From Symsagittifera roscoffensis (Eukaryota; Xenacoelomorpha; Acoela; Convolutidae), in assembly GCF_963678635.1 (NCBI RefSeq), contig NC_087063.1:8652386-8716385 (forward strand): a DNA stretch of 64,000 nucleotides. Reading direction: 5' to 3'. Under the pieces are notes generated by a model. That model was given only the letters and a program-made list of their open reading frames with translations. It did not search any database and was not told the origin of the DNA. This document shows positions 10,340 to 22,767 of this stretch, piece after piece; position 1 is the first letter of the stretch; each line of letters begins with the position of its first letter. The translations under genes were made by a program, and so were the position numbers.

Positions 10340-12639
10340 AAGATTTTTTTCAAGTCAGTGTTTTTTTATGTTTACTTGCGTTCATTACCTTTTTCCAATC
10401 TTCGATTGGCTATGTTTAAATTAGCTCCGCTTCGCTTCTGTGTTTAAATTACTTTTAACAAGTCCAAAGAACGGCTGAAAAGCAGCAACTTGGTGCCACA
10501 ATTTGCACCAAATGATTCCTTTGCAGTGCCTAAAATTGCCTTGAATAATTTGTACCGTGAGCTCTTGTTCCTAATTTTTTTAGAGAGTAATCGCATGCAC
10601 AACGGAGTGATATACGTTTAAAACTTTGGTCGATTTAAAGACATAATGCAATTTATGTTGTCTCCTACTGACTGTGTACTCATTCAAACGACCGATTTTG
10701 TTTTTTCGACCACCGAAAGTAGTGGGGAACTTTGTACTCGGGTTTTTTCTTCGGAAAGCAAAGACGGCACATAAGTTGAAATGCGAATTCCACAACGAGC
10801 AAATCTAGCTAGTTGTTCTAGATGCCTTAAAAGTAGCAGATTCCCTAGATTTGTAATTGGATGCTGCAAATGCCAGCGGTTTTCGCAAAATTTTCCGTGG
10901 ATTCCGAATTTGGTTTATTACACTGAACTAACTAGTTCAAACGTGAACAATTGAGTGGACACAGTGAACATTTAATGAATATCAAGCAAAGTCGAAATTG
11001 AAAACAAGATTTATTTCTTGTCAGTAGAAACTAATGCAGAATAATAAATCCTTGAATAGCTAGCTGAAATTGTGGATGTGTATCATTTTTTGGGAGAAAG
11101 CCTTTTTCGTAAGTTTATTCAAATTAAGAATAGTTTGATAAGTTGTAAATCACGTTTTGATTACGTAACCGTTTTTGGTATCATAAATAGGTCTCAGCGT
11201 AGGGCATGGCATAACCAAACTCGATTGGATTTCCGGATTCCATTTGAAACAAAACATTCCATTTGAAACAAAACACTTCAAACCGATTAAGCAAACTTGT
11301 TATTTGGGACCAGCACGGGATTTAGTTATTGGGATCATTTTAATTGAACAGATTATTCGATCAAATTCAAACAATTTGGAGCAAAATGAAACAATTTGAA
11401 GCAAAATCAGTATTTGGAGGTGAGTGCTGTTCCGTTATCACTGGACGACTGACAGTTATACTGTAGACAATTCGGCAATCCGGAAGTCTTCGATAGACTT
11501 CAAAATTTTAATAGGACCATCATAGATTAAAACCGCATGTCATATCAAAGAGAAAACAAAAATCGAGTTCAGTGTTTTCTGAGTTGTGCAAAAGTTGTGC
11601 TGACAAAAACCTCGAGCTACAAAATCTGGAAACAGTCTTAGACCGTTGGACAGTTTTCAAACAAATGATTGCCATATGAAGAGGAAACAAACCGCGTCCA
11701 TCAAAAAATCAACAAGCAAAGAATCGAAATCAAAACACAGGTGAAAAGTAATTAGCAAACGCTATAGCAAAAAAAAATCATCTGAAAACTAACTTTTTTT
11801 TTACTAAATTAGATTTGGTTTTCGGGTATTTTTGAGTGTTGGTTCCTCAAAGTATCTTGAATGTATAAATACAAATTCAAATTCCATATTTATACTCAAT
11901 ACAGTAAAATCTGAAGATCTTGGTTTCCTCGAGTATCCTAGTGTGCGAGTAATTAACTGGTTTATTTAGATATATGTTTTACTAAGTTTATAAGGAGTGA
12001 ATATGTTGACAAAACTGGTCCATTTGAAAATAAAATAGGCTTGTAAAATATAGCCTTTTGTATTCATATTGCTTACGTTTTTTAAAGTTCCTTCGAAGTT
12101 GTTTATTGGAAAGCTTTATGATATTTGTGGTTTATAAGGGTTCGCAGTATCCTCTCGCAGAACAACGGGCTTGCAGAACAACGTCAGCAGGAATGGAATG
12201 AATTGTAAATACGTACGTGGGACCACTTTCCGGAAGGAAGCTTCGTATTTTGAAATATCGTGCGTGGGACCATTCCAAGAAGGCTCAAAAGACAGTATTT
12301 TTGAAGTTTTCAGGTGTAGACAAAGATTATTTTGCTGTGGTATATCTATATGGAAACGACTGAACACTTTCATCAAATGTATAATTGAGAATCCTAGAAA
12401 TTCATGCTCAATCAACTTTGGTTGGTATTTTTAGTGGCTTAGATCATTCATTCAGTTCAAAATAATGGGAAGGAATTTATGACTTTGACGTCAAGGCAGG
12501 GATATTTTTTGAGTACCTAAAGGAATTTTTATGGATATTCTCTCTGATTTCAATGGAAAGGAAAAAAGCCCTGCTTGATACTGTCCTGTGGGAAATAGAG
12601 CAGATAGAGGGAGATCAGTTGAGAGTGGAAACAAATTGA

Positions 12640-12640
<1 letters not shown>
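10340..12640. other. Gene-free AT-rich stretch
   Basis: I see no gene or clear element. Short direct repeats of CATTTGAAACAAAACA occur at about 11240-11275. Short open frames here have no recognisable domain and no splice or start support. Confidence 0.4.

Positions 12641-12644
<4 letters not shown>

Positions 12645-12679
<35 letters not shown>
12645..12679. repeat. (AG)n microsatellite
   Basis: An uninterrupted AG run of about 35 bases. Confidence 0.97.
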
Positions 12680-12681
<2 letters not shown>

Positions 12682-13635
12682 CGAGAAAAGGTTGACAGCA
12701 AACTTTTCCTTCCAGATTATTTTTTTCTCGGACCACTGAATATGGTTAAAACTGAAAACTACACAGAAACTAACAAAAAAGCTTCGAATAGCTGACGCCG
12801 AATGTTTTAAATTACGCCAAAATCATAATTAATTGTAAAATTGCAACATTAGAAGAGATATATCAAGTCAAAAACAGTGATTGTTTGGTTCCATGGAAAA
12901 TTTGTGTTCAATTCCAAAAACTAGCAATACAAGTGAAAACTAACCAAATTTACACAGAGGCAACGATGAGCTTCGTTCACATGCACAGTAGAAAGACAAA
13001 AATGTGGACTGAATTTTATCCGAAGAATATTAATGAACACGAATAACGATACAGCGAAATCTTTCATGTATAAAAAGTTGTGCGTCAAAAAGTTTTGCGC
13101 TTGATAAGATTTAATCCAAAAAGAAATATTCACTTCAAATAAAAAAAGTGAAGCATAAATAGGCGATTATCTAAAACTTAAATTTAGGTCGTGTGAGTCT
13201 AGGCAGTTGTCTTGTTCCTCCATGAGGATAGACAAGGAGCGTAGCGTAACGTATCATTGAATGTTCCGAGAAAAAGTTACCAAGCAAAAAGTTAAAAAAT
13301 AAAAAAAGCAGAAAAAAACAAATATTGAAAATCCCCGACAAAGAAAGCACAATTTTATATCAAAATAGTGAAAACGGCTTGTTACAGATACAATTTCAGT
13401 TTTGAATTAACGTGAAAAAACACATGACGCAAAATCATGAAAAAAAAACTTTTTCGAAGTAAAACGGAAGATCGAATTTTTTTTCAAAGAACCTTAGCAA
13501 CAACAGTATTTATTGTGAGCTCCACAAGTCCTATCTTAAGACTAAAATGGCAAAAACTGACATGGAAACACATACAACCAAAAGTTGCATTAACCAGTGC
13601 CGTAACACACTGTAATTTTCTCATATTATTGAAGA
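12680..13635. other. Gene-free AT-rich stretch
   Basis: One degenerate copy of the ACACAGAGGC...GAGCTTCG repeat end is at about 12952-12985. Nothing else is recognised. Confidence 0.4.
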
Positions 13636-14987
13636 CTGAAACTTTATAGAACTTCTAATGAAATTTTACTTCCTGCAACAGTGAAACTTTATCGAACTTC
13701 TAATGAATTTTTACTTCCTGCAACACTGAAACTTAATCAAAATTCTGATGAAATTTTACTTCCTGCGACACTAAAATTTTATCGAACTTCCAATGAAATT
13801 TTACTTCCTGCAACACTGAAACTTTATCGAAATTCTGATGAAATTTTACTTCCTGCGACACTAAAATTTTATCGAACTTCCAATGAAATTTTACTTCCTG
13901 CAACACTGAAACTTAATCAAAATTCTGATGAAATTTTACTTCCTGCGACACTAAAATTTTATCGAACTTCCAATGAAATTTTACTTCCTGCAACACTGAA
14001 ACTTTATCGAAATTCTGATGAAGTTTTACTTCCTGCAACACTGAAACTTTATCGAACTTCCAATGAAAATTTGTTCCTGCAACACTGAAACTTTATCGAA
14101 CTTCCAATGAAATTTTACTTCCTGCAACACTGAAATTTTATCGAACTTCTGATGAAATTTTACTTCCTGCAACTTTGAAACTTTATCGAACTTCCAATGA
14201 AATTTTACTTCCTGCAACACTGAAACTTTATCGAAATTCTGATGAAATTTTACTTCCTGCGACACTAAAATTTTATCGAACTTCCAATGAAATTTTACTT
14301 CCTGCAACACTGAAACTTAATCAAAATTCTGATGAAATTTTACTTCCTGCGACACTAAAATTTTATCGAACTTCCAATGAATTTTTACTTCCTGCAACAC
14401 TGAAACTTTATCGAAATTCTGATGAAGTTTTACTTCCTGCAACACTGAAACTTTATCGAACTTCCAATGAAAATTTGTTCCTGCAACACTGAAACTTTAT
14501 CGAACTTCCAATGAAATTTTACTTCCTGCAACACTGAAATTTTATCGAACTTCTGATGAAATTTTACTTCCTGCAACTTTGAAACTTTATCGAACTTCCA
14601 ATGAAATTTTACATCCTGCAACACTGAAACTTTATCGAACTTCCAATGAAATTTTACTTCCTGCAACACTGCAATTTTATCGAACTTCCAATGAAATTTT
14701 ACTTCCTGCAACACTGAAACTTTATCGAACTTCCAATGAAATTTTACTTCCTGCAACACTGAAACTTTATCGAACTTCTGATGAAATTTTACTTCCTGCA
14801 ACACTGAAACTTTATCGAACTTCCAATGAAATTTTACTTCCTGCAACACTGAAACTTTATCGAACTTCCAATGAAATTTTACTTCCGCAACACTGAAACT
14901 TTATCGAACTTCCAATGAAATTTTACTTCCTGCAACGCTGAAACTTTATCGAACTTCCAATGAAATTTTACTTCCTGCAACACTGAA
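13636..14987. repeat. 45-bp satellite array, about 30 units, with 404-bp higher-order repeat
   Basis: The unit reads GAAACTTTATCGAACTTCCA then ATGAAATTTTACTTCCTGCA and ACACT, 45 bp. Variants include AATTCTGATG for CTTCCAATG, GCGACACTAAAATT for GCAACACTGAAACT, and a 44-bp unit with AAAATTTGTTCCTGC. The 44-bp unit occurs at about 14064 and again at about 14468, 404 bp apart (nine units minus one base), with the same order of variants between: a higher-order repeat of 13684-14087 and 14088-14491. Units after about 14500 are more uniform. Because 45 is divisible by three and the unit lacks stops in several frames, long apparent reading frames appear on both strands; they are by-products. Confidence 0.95.
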
Positions 14988-14989
14988 GA

Positions 14990-16190
14990 TGCAAGAAAAA
15001 AACAATCAAAAAAAGTTTTAACCATTAAAAAGTAGAAAGAAACTTGTTATATGCGTAAATTATTTTGAAAATCTGAGTAAAATATTTATATTATTGCAAA
15101 ATGATATGAGGAAGAACTCATCTTCAACTGAAAAATATGCACGAAGTAGAAAAAATATCTTGAAAAAAAAAGGTTTTTTCTTTAAAAATTTGAGTTCGCG
15201 ATCAAATGCTAGTTGTTGGTGGTTATTGTTAATGTTTAACCTCACTTTATAGCCTTTTGAGGTATTATCTCAATACTATCAAAAAAACTGAATAGTAAGC
15301 AAGAAAAGCTGAAAAGATAGGGAACGGAAGATTATCTAAAAGAAGTGTATAAAAAATGAAAAAAGCTTTAAATTTTTTGGAGAAAAGTTATCTACTACCA
15401 CAGCCTTAATTTATTATGATATACCTCAATAAATTGTTTAGGCCAAAAAAATTTTCAACAAGATTTCAATTGTGCGGAAAATTGTTTGAAGTTTTGAATA
15501 GAATGCATTCCAATTTAATTTACAAAAATTTGTTCATGTGGAGATCATGTTCTTAGGTTAATCAATATAGATTGGTAGTTCATATCACTACTGTAATATT
15601 TGACGAGGTAACGTACGAGTGATCAACCGCTCTTTTTTTTGAAGTTTTGTACCCTTCTATGCGTAATGAATCAGTTCTGTTACTTTTTGCAGAGTTATCA
15701 TTTTTTTGTCTTTTTCTCGATTCGGTTTGAAATAAAAAGTCGGCTTAGTGTGTGTTAAACTTTTTTGAAACTTCAGTTTAAACCAGTTTAAAAAAACTAC
15801 AAAAATTAACGTCCAATCTTAAATTATTTAGGCAATTTAAAATATAATATGTTGGTAGATTTTTAAAAGTAGTTTGAACAAATATTTGAAATATGTTGCT
15901 TTTATTTTTTTTTTGTCATGATCGTTTTTTTTTCATCACGTTTTCTTTTTGCTAGCAAATTTTTTTTCATTGTACTCAACAGTATTTTCGATCGTATAAA
16001 AAGAAAGGTATTTCACTGATTTTTGTATCTCAAAAGAGTTGTAAAGCTTAGAATCGCCTCTGTTTTTAAATACTTTTTTTTTCAATAGTGTTTTTCCTTT
16101 CTGGAAACAAATTTTTACAAAAGTCATGCTTTTCATAATAAATTTAGGTTTTTAACCTTGAGAATATTGATAAAACTGAATGTCATTGAG
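14990..16190. other. Gene-free AT-rich stretch
   Basis: Poly(A)/poly(T) rich. No coding signal or element borders recognised. Confidence 0.4.
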
Positions 16191-16194
16191 TGTA

Positions 16195-16776
16195 GAGCGC
16201 TGGTTTAAATTATCCGTATAAAACAAAAGTACACAATTGAAATGCGTTGTTCTTCAAAACGAGTTGATTTTAGACGAAAAATGATTTCACAAAAGTTGCT
16301 TAAAATTGTAGCCGAAAAAATATGTAATTAATTTTGCGAAATTTGGGCCAGAATATTACACCAAAATCGATCACATTTAGATGACAAAACAATCTTATGG
16401 TGAGCCTTTGCTGTAGCCCAAAAATCATTTGAAAGGGCTTAAACTTCTGAAAATGGTATAAAAACGATATTTTTTGTTAATTAGCCAAAAATCGTCATTT
16501 TACTACATAATTTCATTTTAAATCATTTTCAAGACAATTTAGATCCTTAACTTTTCTCAAAATTTGGTCGGCTACAAAAGAGGTTCTTTTTGATACAGTT
16601 TTGCCAGCAATTGAGGAGATAACTTTGGGTTTTTGTATTGACAAGACGGCCAAAAAAGATTGGTTTCGGAATAAAATCTTGGAACTTATTCTGCTTAATT
16701 TTTCATTTAAAGTCAACTCATTTTGAGAAAAACGCCTAATGGTAGTTCGTTATGTCCGGATAATTTAAGTCAGCAC
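16195..16776. mobile_element. TA-flanked MITE-like element (Tc1/mariner-type ends)
   Basis: Inverted ends of about 20 bp with about three mismatches: GCGCTGGTTTAAATTATCCG at the left, and the complement of GTGCTGACTTAAATTATCCG at the right. TA lies on both sides (16193-16194 and 16777-16778). Length is 582 bp with no transposase frame inside, so it would be non-autonomous. Confidence 0.6.
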
Positions 16777-16779
16777 TAT

Positions 16780-18685
16780 GGTTACCATTCTAGATTTTAT
16801 TCCACCATTCGGTCTTTTGAATTTGGTCTATTAAACGTAGAATATATAATTTGGTAGACTTATTGTGCAGAAGTATTTCGAAAAATATTTTAAATGATTT
16901 AGTTTTGTTTAATTTGTTCGATTTTTTCATTGATTTGCTGCATAAAAAAGAGTTAGACTCTGTGACGTTAGTTTAGACACAGAATTATTTTTTCCGATGA
17001 CACAGAATTATAGTGCGCTGATGAATTTGAGAAGCAAGCATAATTTTTCATATTATAAATTTGTTCTCTGTCCTGACAATTTGGTAAATTCTTTTAACAC
17101 TCTTAATAAATCTCAAGTTGATATATCGCGTATGCAGTTATCATGAGCAATTCATCAAAAAGCAGTTTTTTTTAATCTTTGGTTAGAGATCGGTAACAGC
17201 TCATGAACACATTTTAAGCATTTTTCCCTTCTACAAACGCTGTTTTTACCATAGACTAACAAATGACTTTAGTTAGTGATTACTTTGATTGCACCATGAT
17301 ATATTTGTTTTTCCGTGGTTTCATTTTTTCAGCGAATTGTTTCGATTATTCGACTATCCTAACTCCGATACTATTCGACACGCTATTAACCAAAGCTGCA
17401 CTGCATTGTCTTGAACTGAAGCTTATAAGTTTAAGGATTTCCCGCAAGTTTATTACAAGTCAGTGCATTGTTTTTTTGAGCTGCTCAATTATTTTCCGAT
17501 GTCTTAAAGTAACTTGAAACTTGCTTTATATTGAGAAATTATCCACAAGGACAACATGCAACCATTACTGCTCTTCAAATAATGTCACACTTACCTTGTT
17601 GTCAAATGATGGTGGAATCCCTAATACGCGAAGGACCGAATGCGCCGATCAGATTTCAGTAGCCTAAATTTGGGAAAGAAAGTAACGTTTCCAGGGACTG
17701 AGTATTGATATTGATCGACTATAAGAACGGCATAAATATGCAAAATTTTTCAAATTGTCACTGTTCGCCGCCGAAATGGAACAAATTTTATATTCCAAGG
17801 GTTTCGTTCTGAGAGAAGCAAAATATTGCTTCATTTAATTCATTTTAATTGAATGGCAATTGCTTCTTTTTAAAAAATTGACTTTCAGCTAGTTTTGTTG
17901 TCGGTCCTTCGCTCACGAGTTTTTCCGCCGATTCGGTCCTTCTTGCATGAGAATAGCCCCCTCAAATGATGTCCCGCTCCGTTCAAGATTTAGAAGAGCG
18001 AAGCTATCAGTTCTGTTTGTGATATTTAACATTCTCTTTTTTTTACTAAGTTTGCTATAATTTCCAGGTACCAGAGAGTTTTTAGTCCAAACGTTTTAAA
18101 TTATTGTCATATGACAACGAAAAATTTTCTAAATAGGTAATGGTACTACACCTATTTGGAAACAACCAGGGTAAACGAATTTAACAGCCCCTTTGAACTA
18201 ACTCTTGTGATTGTGTTAAATATAAAAAAAAACAAACGGTTCCTGGAAAAAATTTACCTCACAATTCATTGATCAAAAAAACCAACCGTATAATGTTTCA
18301 ATAAGGTACTCGATTGCAAAAATCTTGCGCACCACCAGGGTAAAAAAAATTAACTCAATTTGAGTAAAATAGATCAATAAATTTTTTTTTGTATATTCCT
18401 ATGTGACATCTAAAAATGAGAATCCAATTTTTAAACTTAAATTCAACCACCACCTGAAAAATTTTACTATTATTTTGTATTTAACTTAGCAGTTTTTTTT
18501 GTTTCAATTTCTCACATTGAAATGATTTGGAAAACAAAATTTCTTTTGTCTTTTTTCATATTTTGCGATCATAAGAAAACTTATGAAAATACGAAGGCTG
18601 ATTATTTATGCCATTCTAAATGAATAATTTTTGATCGTGTTTGAAATGGTGGAGGGTGGAAGAGCACGAATAAATTTAACTTCAG
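16780..18685. other. Gene-free stretch with one inverted-repeat pair
   Basis: About 17610-17660 and 17895-17965 share an inverted GATTCGGTCCTTC-type block. On the minus strand a strong donor, CAACAAG|GTAAGTG, sits at about 17596-17602, with a possible acceptor (AAATTTAG) about 75 nt upstream. No frame is open across that interval. Otherwise nothing recognised. Confidence 0.35.
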
Positions 18686-18689
18686 TTTG

Positions 18690-19860
18690 AACAAATTTTA
18701 TCTGCCGAACTTGAAAAAAAAACAATTTTACATTAGAAGCTAATCATTTTTGCGCCACGTGCACAATCGCTATAAGAGAATTTGTTTTCTTTGGCAACCG
18801 ATTTCGAATCGATATTTAGAAAAACAGAATTCGAAAATTGACCGGAGTTTCTGGAGGTACCACAAAAGCAATCATAACAATAATAAACACTTTTAGATGC
18901 GCCCGAGAGTCAAGAAAAAGAGCAACAAACATCGCCTACAGGCGTGACAGTTTTCAAGTAATTTTCAAAGTTCTGTTTAAGAAAAATATAGATCTCCTTG
19001 CCTCTCTTTGAACTTTTTTATGACTGACTTTATTAAAAAAAAACAATCCCAATTGAGAAAACAATCCCAACAGAGCGTTTGGCGTTACGCTTAAATAAAA
19101 GATTCTATTTGGCTGAGTTTTTGTGTTTTCAACTCGTGTGACTTACAGTTTTGAGACAACATATATGATAGTGATGTTCACCAACTCGGTTGGGCTTGGA
19201 TATCATCATTAAATTTCCTTTAATTAATGCACATACATTCCATGCCCGAAACATTGACCTTATTTTGACGATATTTTTCAGCAACGCTTTTGAGTAATTG
19301 AACGAAGTAAAAACACTCACTTACTTGGTTTTATCAAGGAATTTTTAAGCTCACCCTTCTATTTTTGATGTTTCATTTTTGTATTCTGTTTCTTTTCTGT
19401 CTTCGCGGTATTGATTTCGAATTCTTTCAAACGTGCAATTTTTGGGTTTACCAGTGGAATGAAACAGTAGCTATGTTTTTTTTTAATAAAGTCAGCCATA
19501 AAAAAGTTCAAAGAGAGTCAAGGAGATCTAAGTTTTTCTTAAACAGAACTTTGAAAATTACTTGAAAACTGTCACGCCTGTAGGCGATGTTTGTTGTTCT
19601 TTTTCTTGACTCTCGGTCGCATCTAAAAGTGTTCATGATTGTTATGATTGCTTTTGTGGTACCTCCAGAAACTCCTGTCAATTTTCGAATTCTGATTTTT
19701 AAAATATCGATTCGAAATTGGTTGCCAAAGAAAACAAATTCTCTTATAGCGATTGTGCACGTGGCGCAAAAATGATTAACTTCTAATGTAAAATTGTTTT
19801 TTTTTTCAAGTTCGGCAGATAAAATTTGTTTTATTTAAGCGTAACGCCAAACACTCTATG
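18690..19860. repeat. Inverted-repeat element(s), 355-bp arms
   Basis: Bases 18690-19043 and 19476-19830 are inverted copies of high identity. Examples are GTGCACGTGGCGCAAAAATG on the right against its complement near 18750, and the block ACTGTCACGCCTGTAGGCGA. A shorter inverted pair (GTTTGGCGTTACGCTTAAAT) sits at 19071-19100 and 19829-19860, so a TIR-bounded element of about 790 bp (19071-19860) appears joined to an inverted partial copy on its left. No transposase is present. Confidence 0.7.
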
Positions 19861-19959
19861 GAGGCAATGGCTAAGCGATTTTTTAGGGGTCAAGGGTTAG
19901 CGCGAAAGTCTGTTGGGACCATGTTTACGCGAAAAGTATGATAAATCTACAACTTTTTT

Positions 19960-20965
19960 CAATCCAAAACCTAAATGTTTTGCAACTTAACACTCAAAGA
20001 TAGCTTGCTATAAAAACTTTCCATTTACCCAATCAGGCCATCAAAGCAACTTAAAATGTTTCTATCTCTTGAATGGCTTGTCACACTGAATAACGTTTTG
20101 CGAATCATTTCAAGTCATCCAAACAACATGTTAAGTGTCAAACTTTAATCGATTGAGTATCTTGCTTCAAAAACTTAATATTTACGCAATAATTTAACCA
20201 ATTGAAACAAAATTCAGGGCATGATAGCTTGCTTCGAAGCCGTCCGATTCGAGCCTTCATAACAAACTGAATTGTTTCGACGTTTAACCGCTTGCAGCTT
20301 GCTTAACAAACCTACTTACTTTTAATCAATCGAGTCAAGATATCAAAACAAACTAATTTTTTCCAAATTTTCATATCTTGAACAGATTGCGACATAAATT
20401 AACTTTTAGCCAATCCATTCAAGTCAAATAAACTGAACTGGTTCAAATTTTCATCTTTAACACTTTGCGAACCAAAGAAAGCTATCAAAACAATTTGAAA
20501 TGTATCAAATTTCTATCGCTTGAAGATCTTTCTCAAAATTTTTTTTTGCCCGCGGAACAACTTGTCAGTCCAAACAAAGTGACATGTTTCAAGGTTTACT
20601 CGCTTGAAAAGTTTACTACGAAAAAGTTTTAACTCTTTAGAACAAACTCGTTCAAAACAAACTTTCATCATTTGGAGTAACTTGCTTCATTTTAATTTGT
20701 AAATAACTGCCCATTTGCATGAAAATTGGCATCACTTGCATGAAAATTTGAAATACGAACTTTGCTCAGCTTGCTTAACCTTTTTTGCGAAATAATTCGA
20801 GCCATCGAATCAAAATGAAACGGTTTTGTTTCAGGCCGTGATAGGTTGCTTAAAAAGGCTTGTTTTTCAAACCATTGCAAGCTACGCAAAATCTCGAATT
20901 GATCAAGTTGCCATTGCTTGAATAACTGACTTCACTAACTCAAACTTTGAGAACCAGTTCGAGCC
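19960..20965 (+). repeat. Highly diverged tandem repeat, period about 70-80 bp
   Basis: The phrase [TC]AGCTTGCTT.AAAAA recurs (about 20000, 20160, 20225, 20295, 20690, 20765, 20835). It alternates with TTGCGAA...TTCGAGCCATC and GAAACAAAATGAAA...TTTCA. Copies are too diverged for an exact unit. Confidence 0.45.
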
Positions 20966-21111
20966 ATCAACTTAAGTTAGAATATTTTCAATCGATGCAC
21001 TGCACTGTTGATTTCGTTAACAAAACTTAGCCAACTAACGGCTGGAAAAGAGCAATGAACCTGAAAAAAAACCGACTTGTTTTTTTTTTTCAAAAATATT
21101 CAAATTTGACT

Positions 21112-21390
21112 TTCAAAGAAATAGATGGCCTTAAAGCTCTTTGAATTTCTACAACAATTTATGATGGACACTTTTTGCTAAAATTAACCCAATTTGAGAA
21201 AGTTGAACCAATAGGTGAAACTTATATTTCGCTGGGAATTCTGATAATTAATTTCCATTTTCGAAATTAGAATTCGATCACATTTTTCGTGACCTTTACA
21301 ATTTTGCTGTTAGATAGTGGAGTTTGTTTTCCTTTTTTAAAAATAGAAATGCACTGAACTTAATCAGCAAGACCTATATAAGAGTACTCA
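21112..21390 (+). repeat. Dispersed repeat ending in CCTATATAAGAG
   Basis: Phrases in order: AAAGCTCTTTGAATTTCTAC, ACAATTTATGAT, CCCAATTTGAGAAA, AATTCGATCACATTTTTCGT, GACCTTTACA, GATAGTGGAGTTTG, and ACCTATATAAGAG at the 3' end. Other copies: 9965-10325 (reverse), 27330-27640, 45150-45930 (split), 48690-48895, 51050-51370, 52860-53190. Confidence 0.65.
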
Positions 21391-21540
21391 CTAATTTCAT
21401 AACTCTAAATTTAATTTGAAAATTTTTTAAGCAAACGGACATGCTAGTTTGGTCATCGCACACGACCTTGGCACTCCCGCAACACAATTCTACTGCTTCG
21501 ATTTAATTAATATCTAGAAACCTCTTCCCACCTAGAATAT

Positions 21541-21573
21541 TGACACCTCTACGCTTTCAAAGTAGAGGTGTCA
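21541..21573. other. Perfect hairpin, 12-bp stem
   Basis: TGACACCTCTAC, loop GCTTTCAAA, GTAGAGGTGTCA. It is isolated between repeats, 1.2 kb downstream of the B-box gene, and its role is unknown. Confidence 0.6.
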
Positions 21574-21596
21574 GAAGGAAGGGCACCAAAATTTAA

Positions 21597-22250
21597 CACA
21601 GAGGCGAAGCTGAGTTTCGCAATTACTTGCGACAACACGACAAAAAGCAGCTTTATCAATTTAAATCAGAAAAAAAATGAAGCAAGTCCCGAATTAGTAA
21701 AATTTAGCTACGTATCGGCTTCGAAACTGCGACCTCAATAATTGGAGTCTCACACCTTGCCGGCACGGCCACAAACGCCTAACAATCGACAAACACTAGT
21801 CACGAATAGGCAGCTACACAGGCTAATAGATGGCCTTTCCGAAGCAGCAAAGTTGGCACAAAATGCAAATAGACACATTTTTCTTGTGATAAATTGGAAT
21901 ATAACAAACTGAAAGCATGCACGCTAAAATTGCATATAATAGATTGGAAAGCATGAAGCCAAGTTATCTATAAGTTAAGCATTTCAAAAATATTGCGAAT
22001 TATATCGAGTTAGAAAATTTCTGATATCGAGTTTTTATTTTGGTACTAATACTTTTCAGCAATTAGCTTTTATCGGTTCATTTGAACAATGAGAAATACA
22101 GCAATTGTGTTAAATTATTACTAATCGAATGTCCTAGTACATGCTATGAAAAATCTGTTAAGGTGCCGCAAAATTGGCACCAATATTTGCGACTTAGGAT
22201 GGAAAAAAAAGGTTCGTACTAATAAACTTCGCAAGCTGGCTAGTGTAATT
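21597..22250 (-). mobile_element. tRNA-derived SINE-like element, copy 1
   Basis: Starts ACACAGAGGCGAAGCTGAGT and ends near TTGCGACTTAGG...AACTTCGCAAGC, so the ends are loosely complementary. The interior (about 21735-21785), read on the minus strand, resembles a tRNA A box (TGGCCG) and a decayed B box (GCAGTTTCGAAG). It matches 37408-38060 and 61152-61800 through most of its length. Confidence 0.6.
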
Positions 22251-22767
22251 ACATTTAAGCGAAAAAAGCATAAGTATCCAAAGTAGCAAAAAAATCCGTG
22301 TTTTAAGCTACTTGAATGGCAATCAAAATGTTCAAGACAATTTTCTGCTCGAAACTAATTGCCAATTGAAACGTTCAAGACCATTTTTTGCTCGATTTCT
22401 GCATGATTTTAGACTTAGCTGGACTCTCCTGATAATTTTTAATATCTGAAAAAAAACGTATTTTCCGAGCAAAAAAGTCTCATATTCCGACATCTATCTT
22501 TCGACTCCCGCGCAATCAGTACTGCGAAGTATGTCTTCTCAAGTATGTACTGCAAAATTCAACTTATTGTTCAACAGATGTCTAAATATTTTCTGATGAA
22601 AAAACTATACAAAGAAGTACAAAAAAGAATGTTGTTATTCAATTATTTACACTAAAACACACTAAAGAAAATAAACTTCAATTTACTTCTCAACCGAGAG
22701 AAAGATATGATTTAGGGGAAAGATGAGTTCTAATCTAAATGTTTTCTGCCGATTTCACTTTCGGATT
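22250..22767. other. 3' flank of B-box gene 1
   Basis: AT-rich, with no gene. A corresponding flank occurs downstream of the second B-box copy (about 25220-25349) and belongs to the duplicated block. Confidence 0.5.

Noticed and set aside
13681-14896. Long reading frames on both strands with a 15-residue repeat
   Set aside because: They arise from the 45-bp satellite, whose unit is stop-free in several frames; frames start and stop with array variants and there is no gene structure.
13636-14987. CRISPR-like array
   Set aside because: Units are contiguous variants of one sequence with no unique spacers, in an animal genome.
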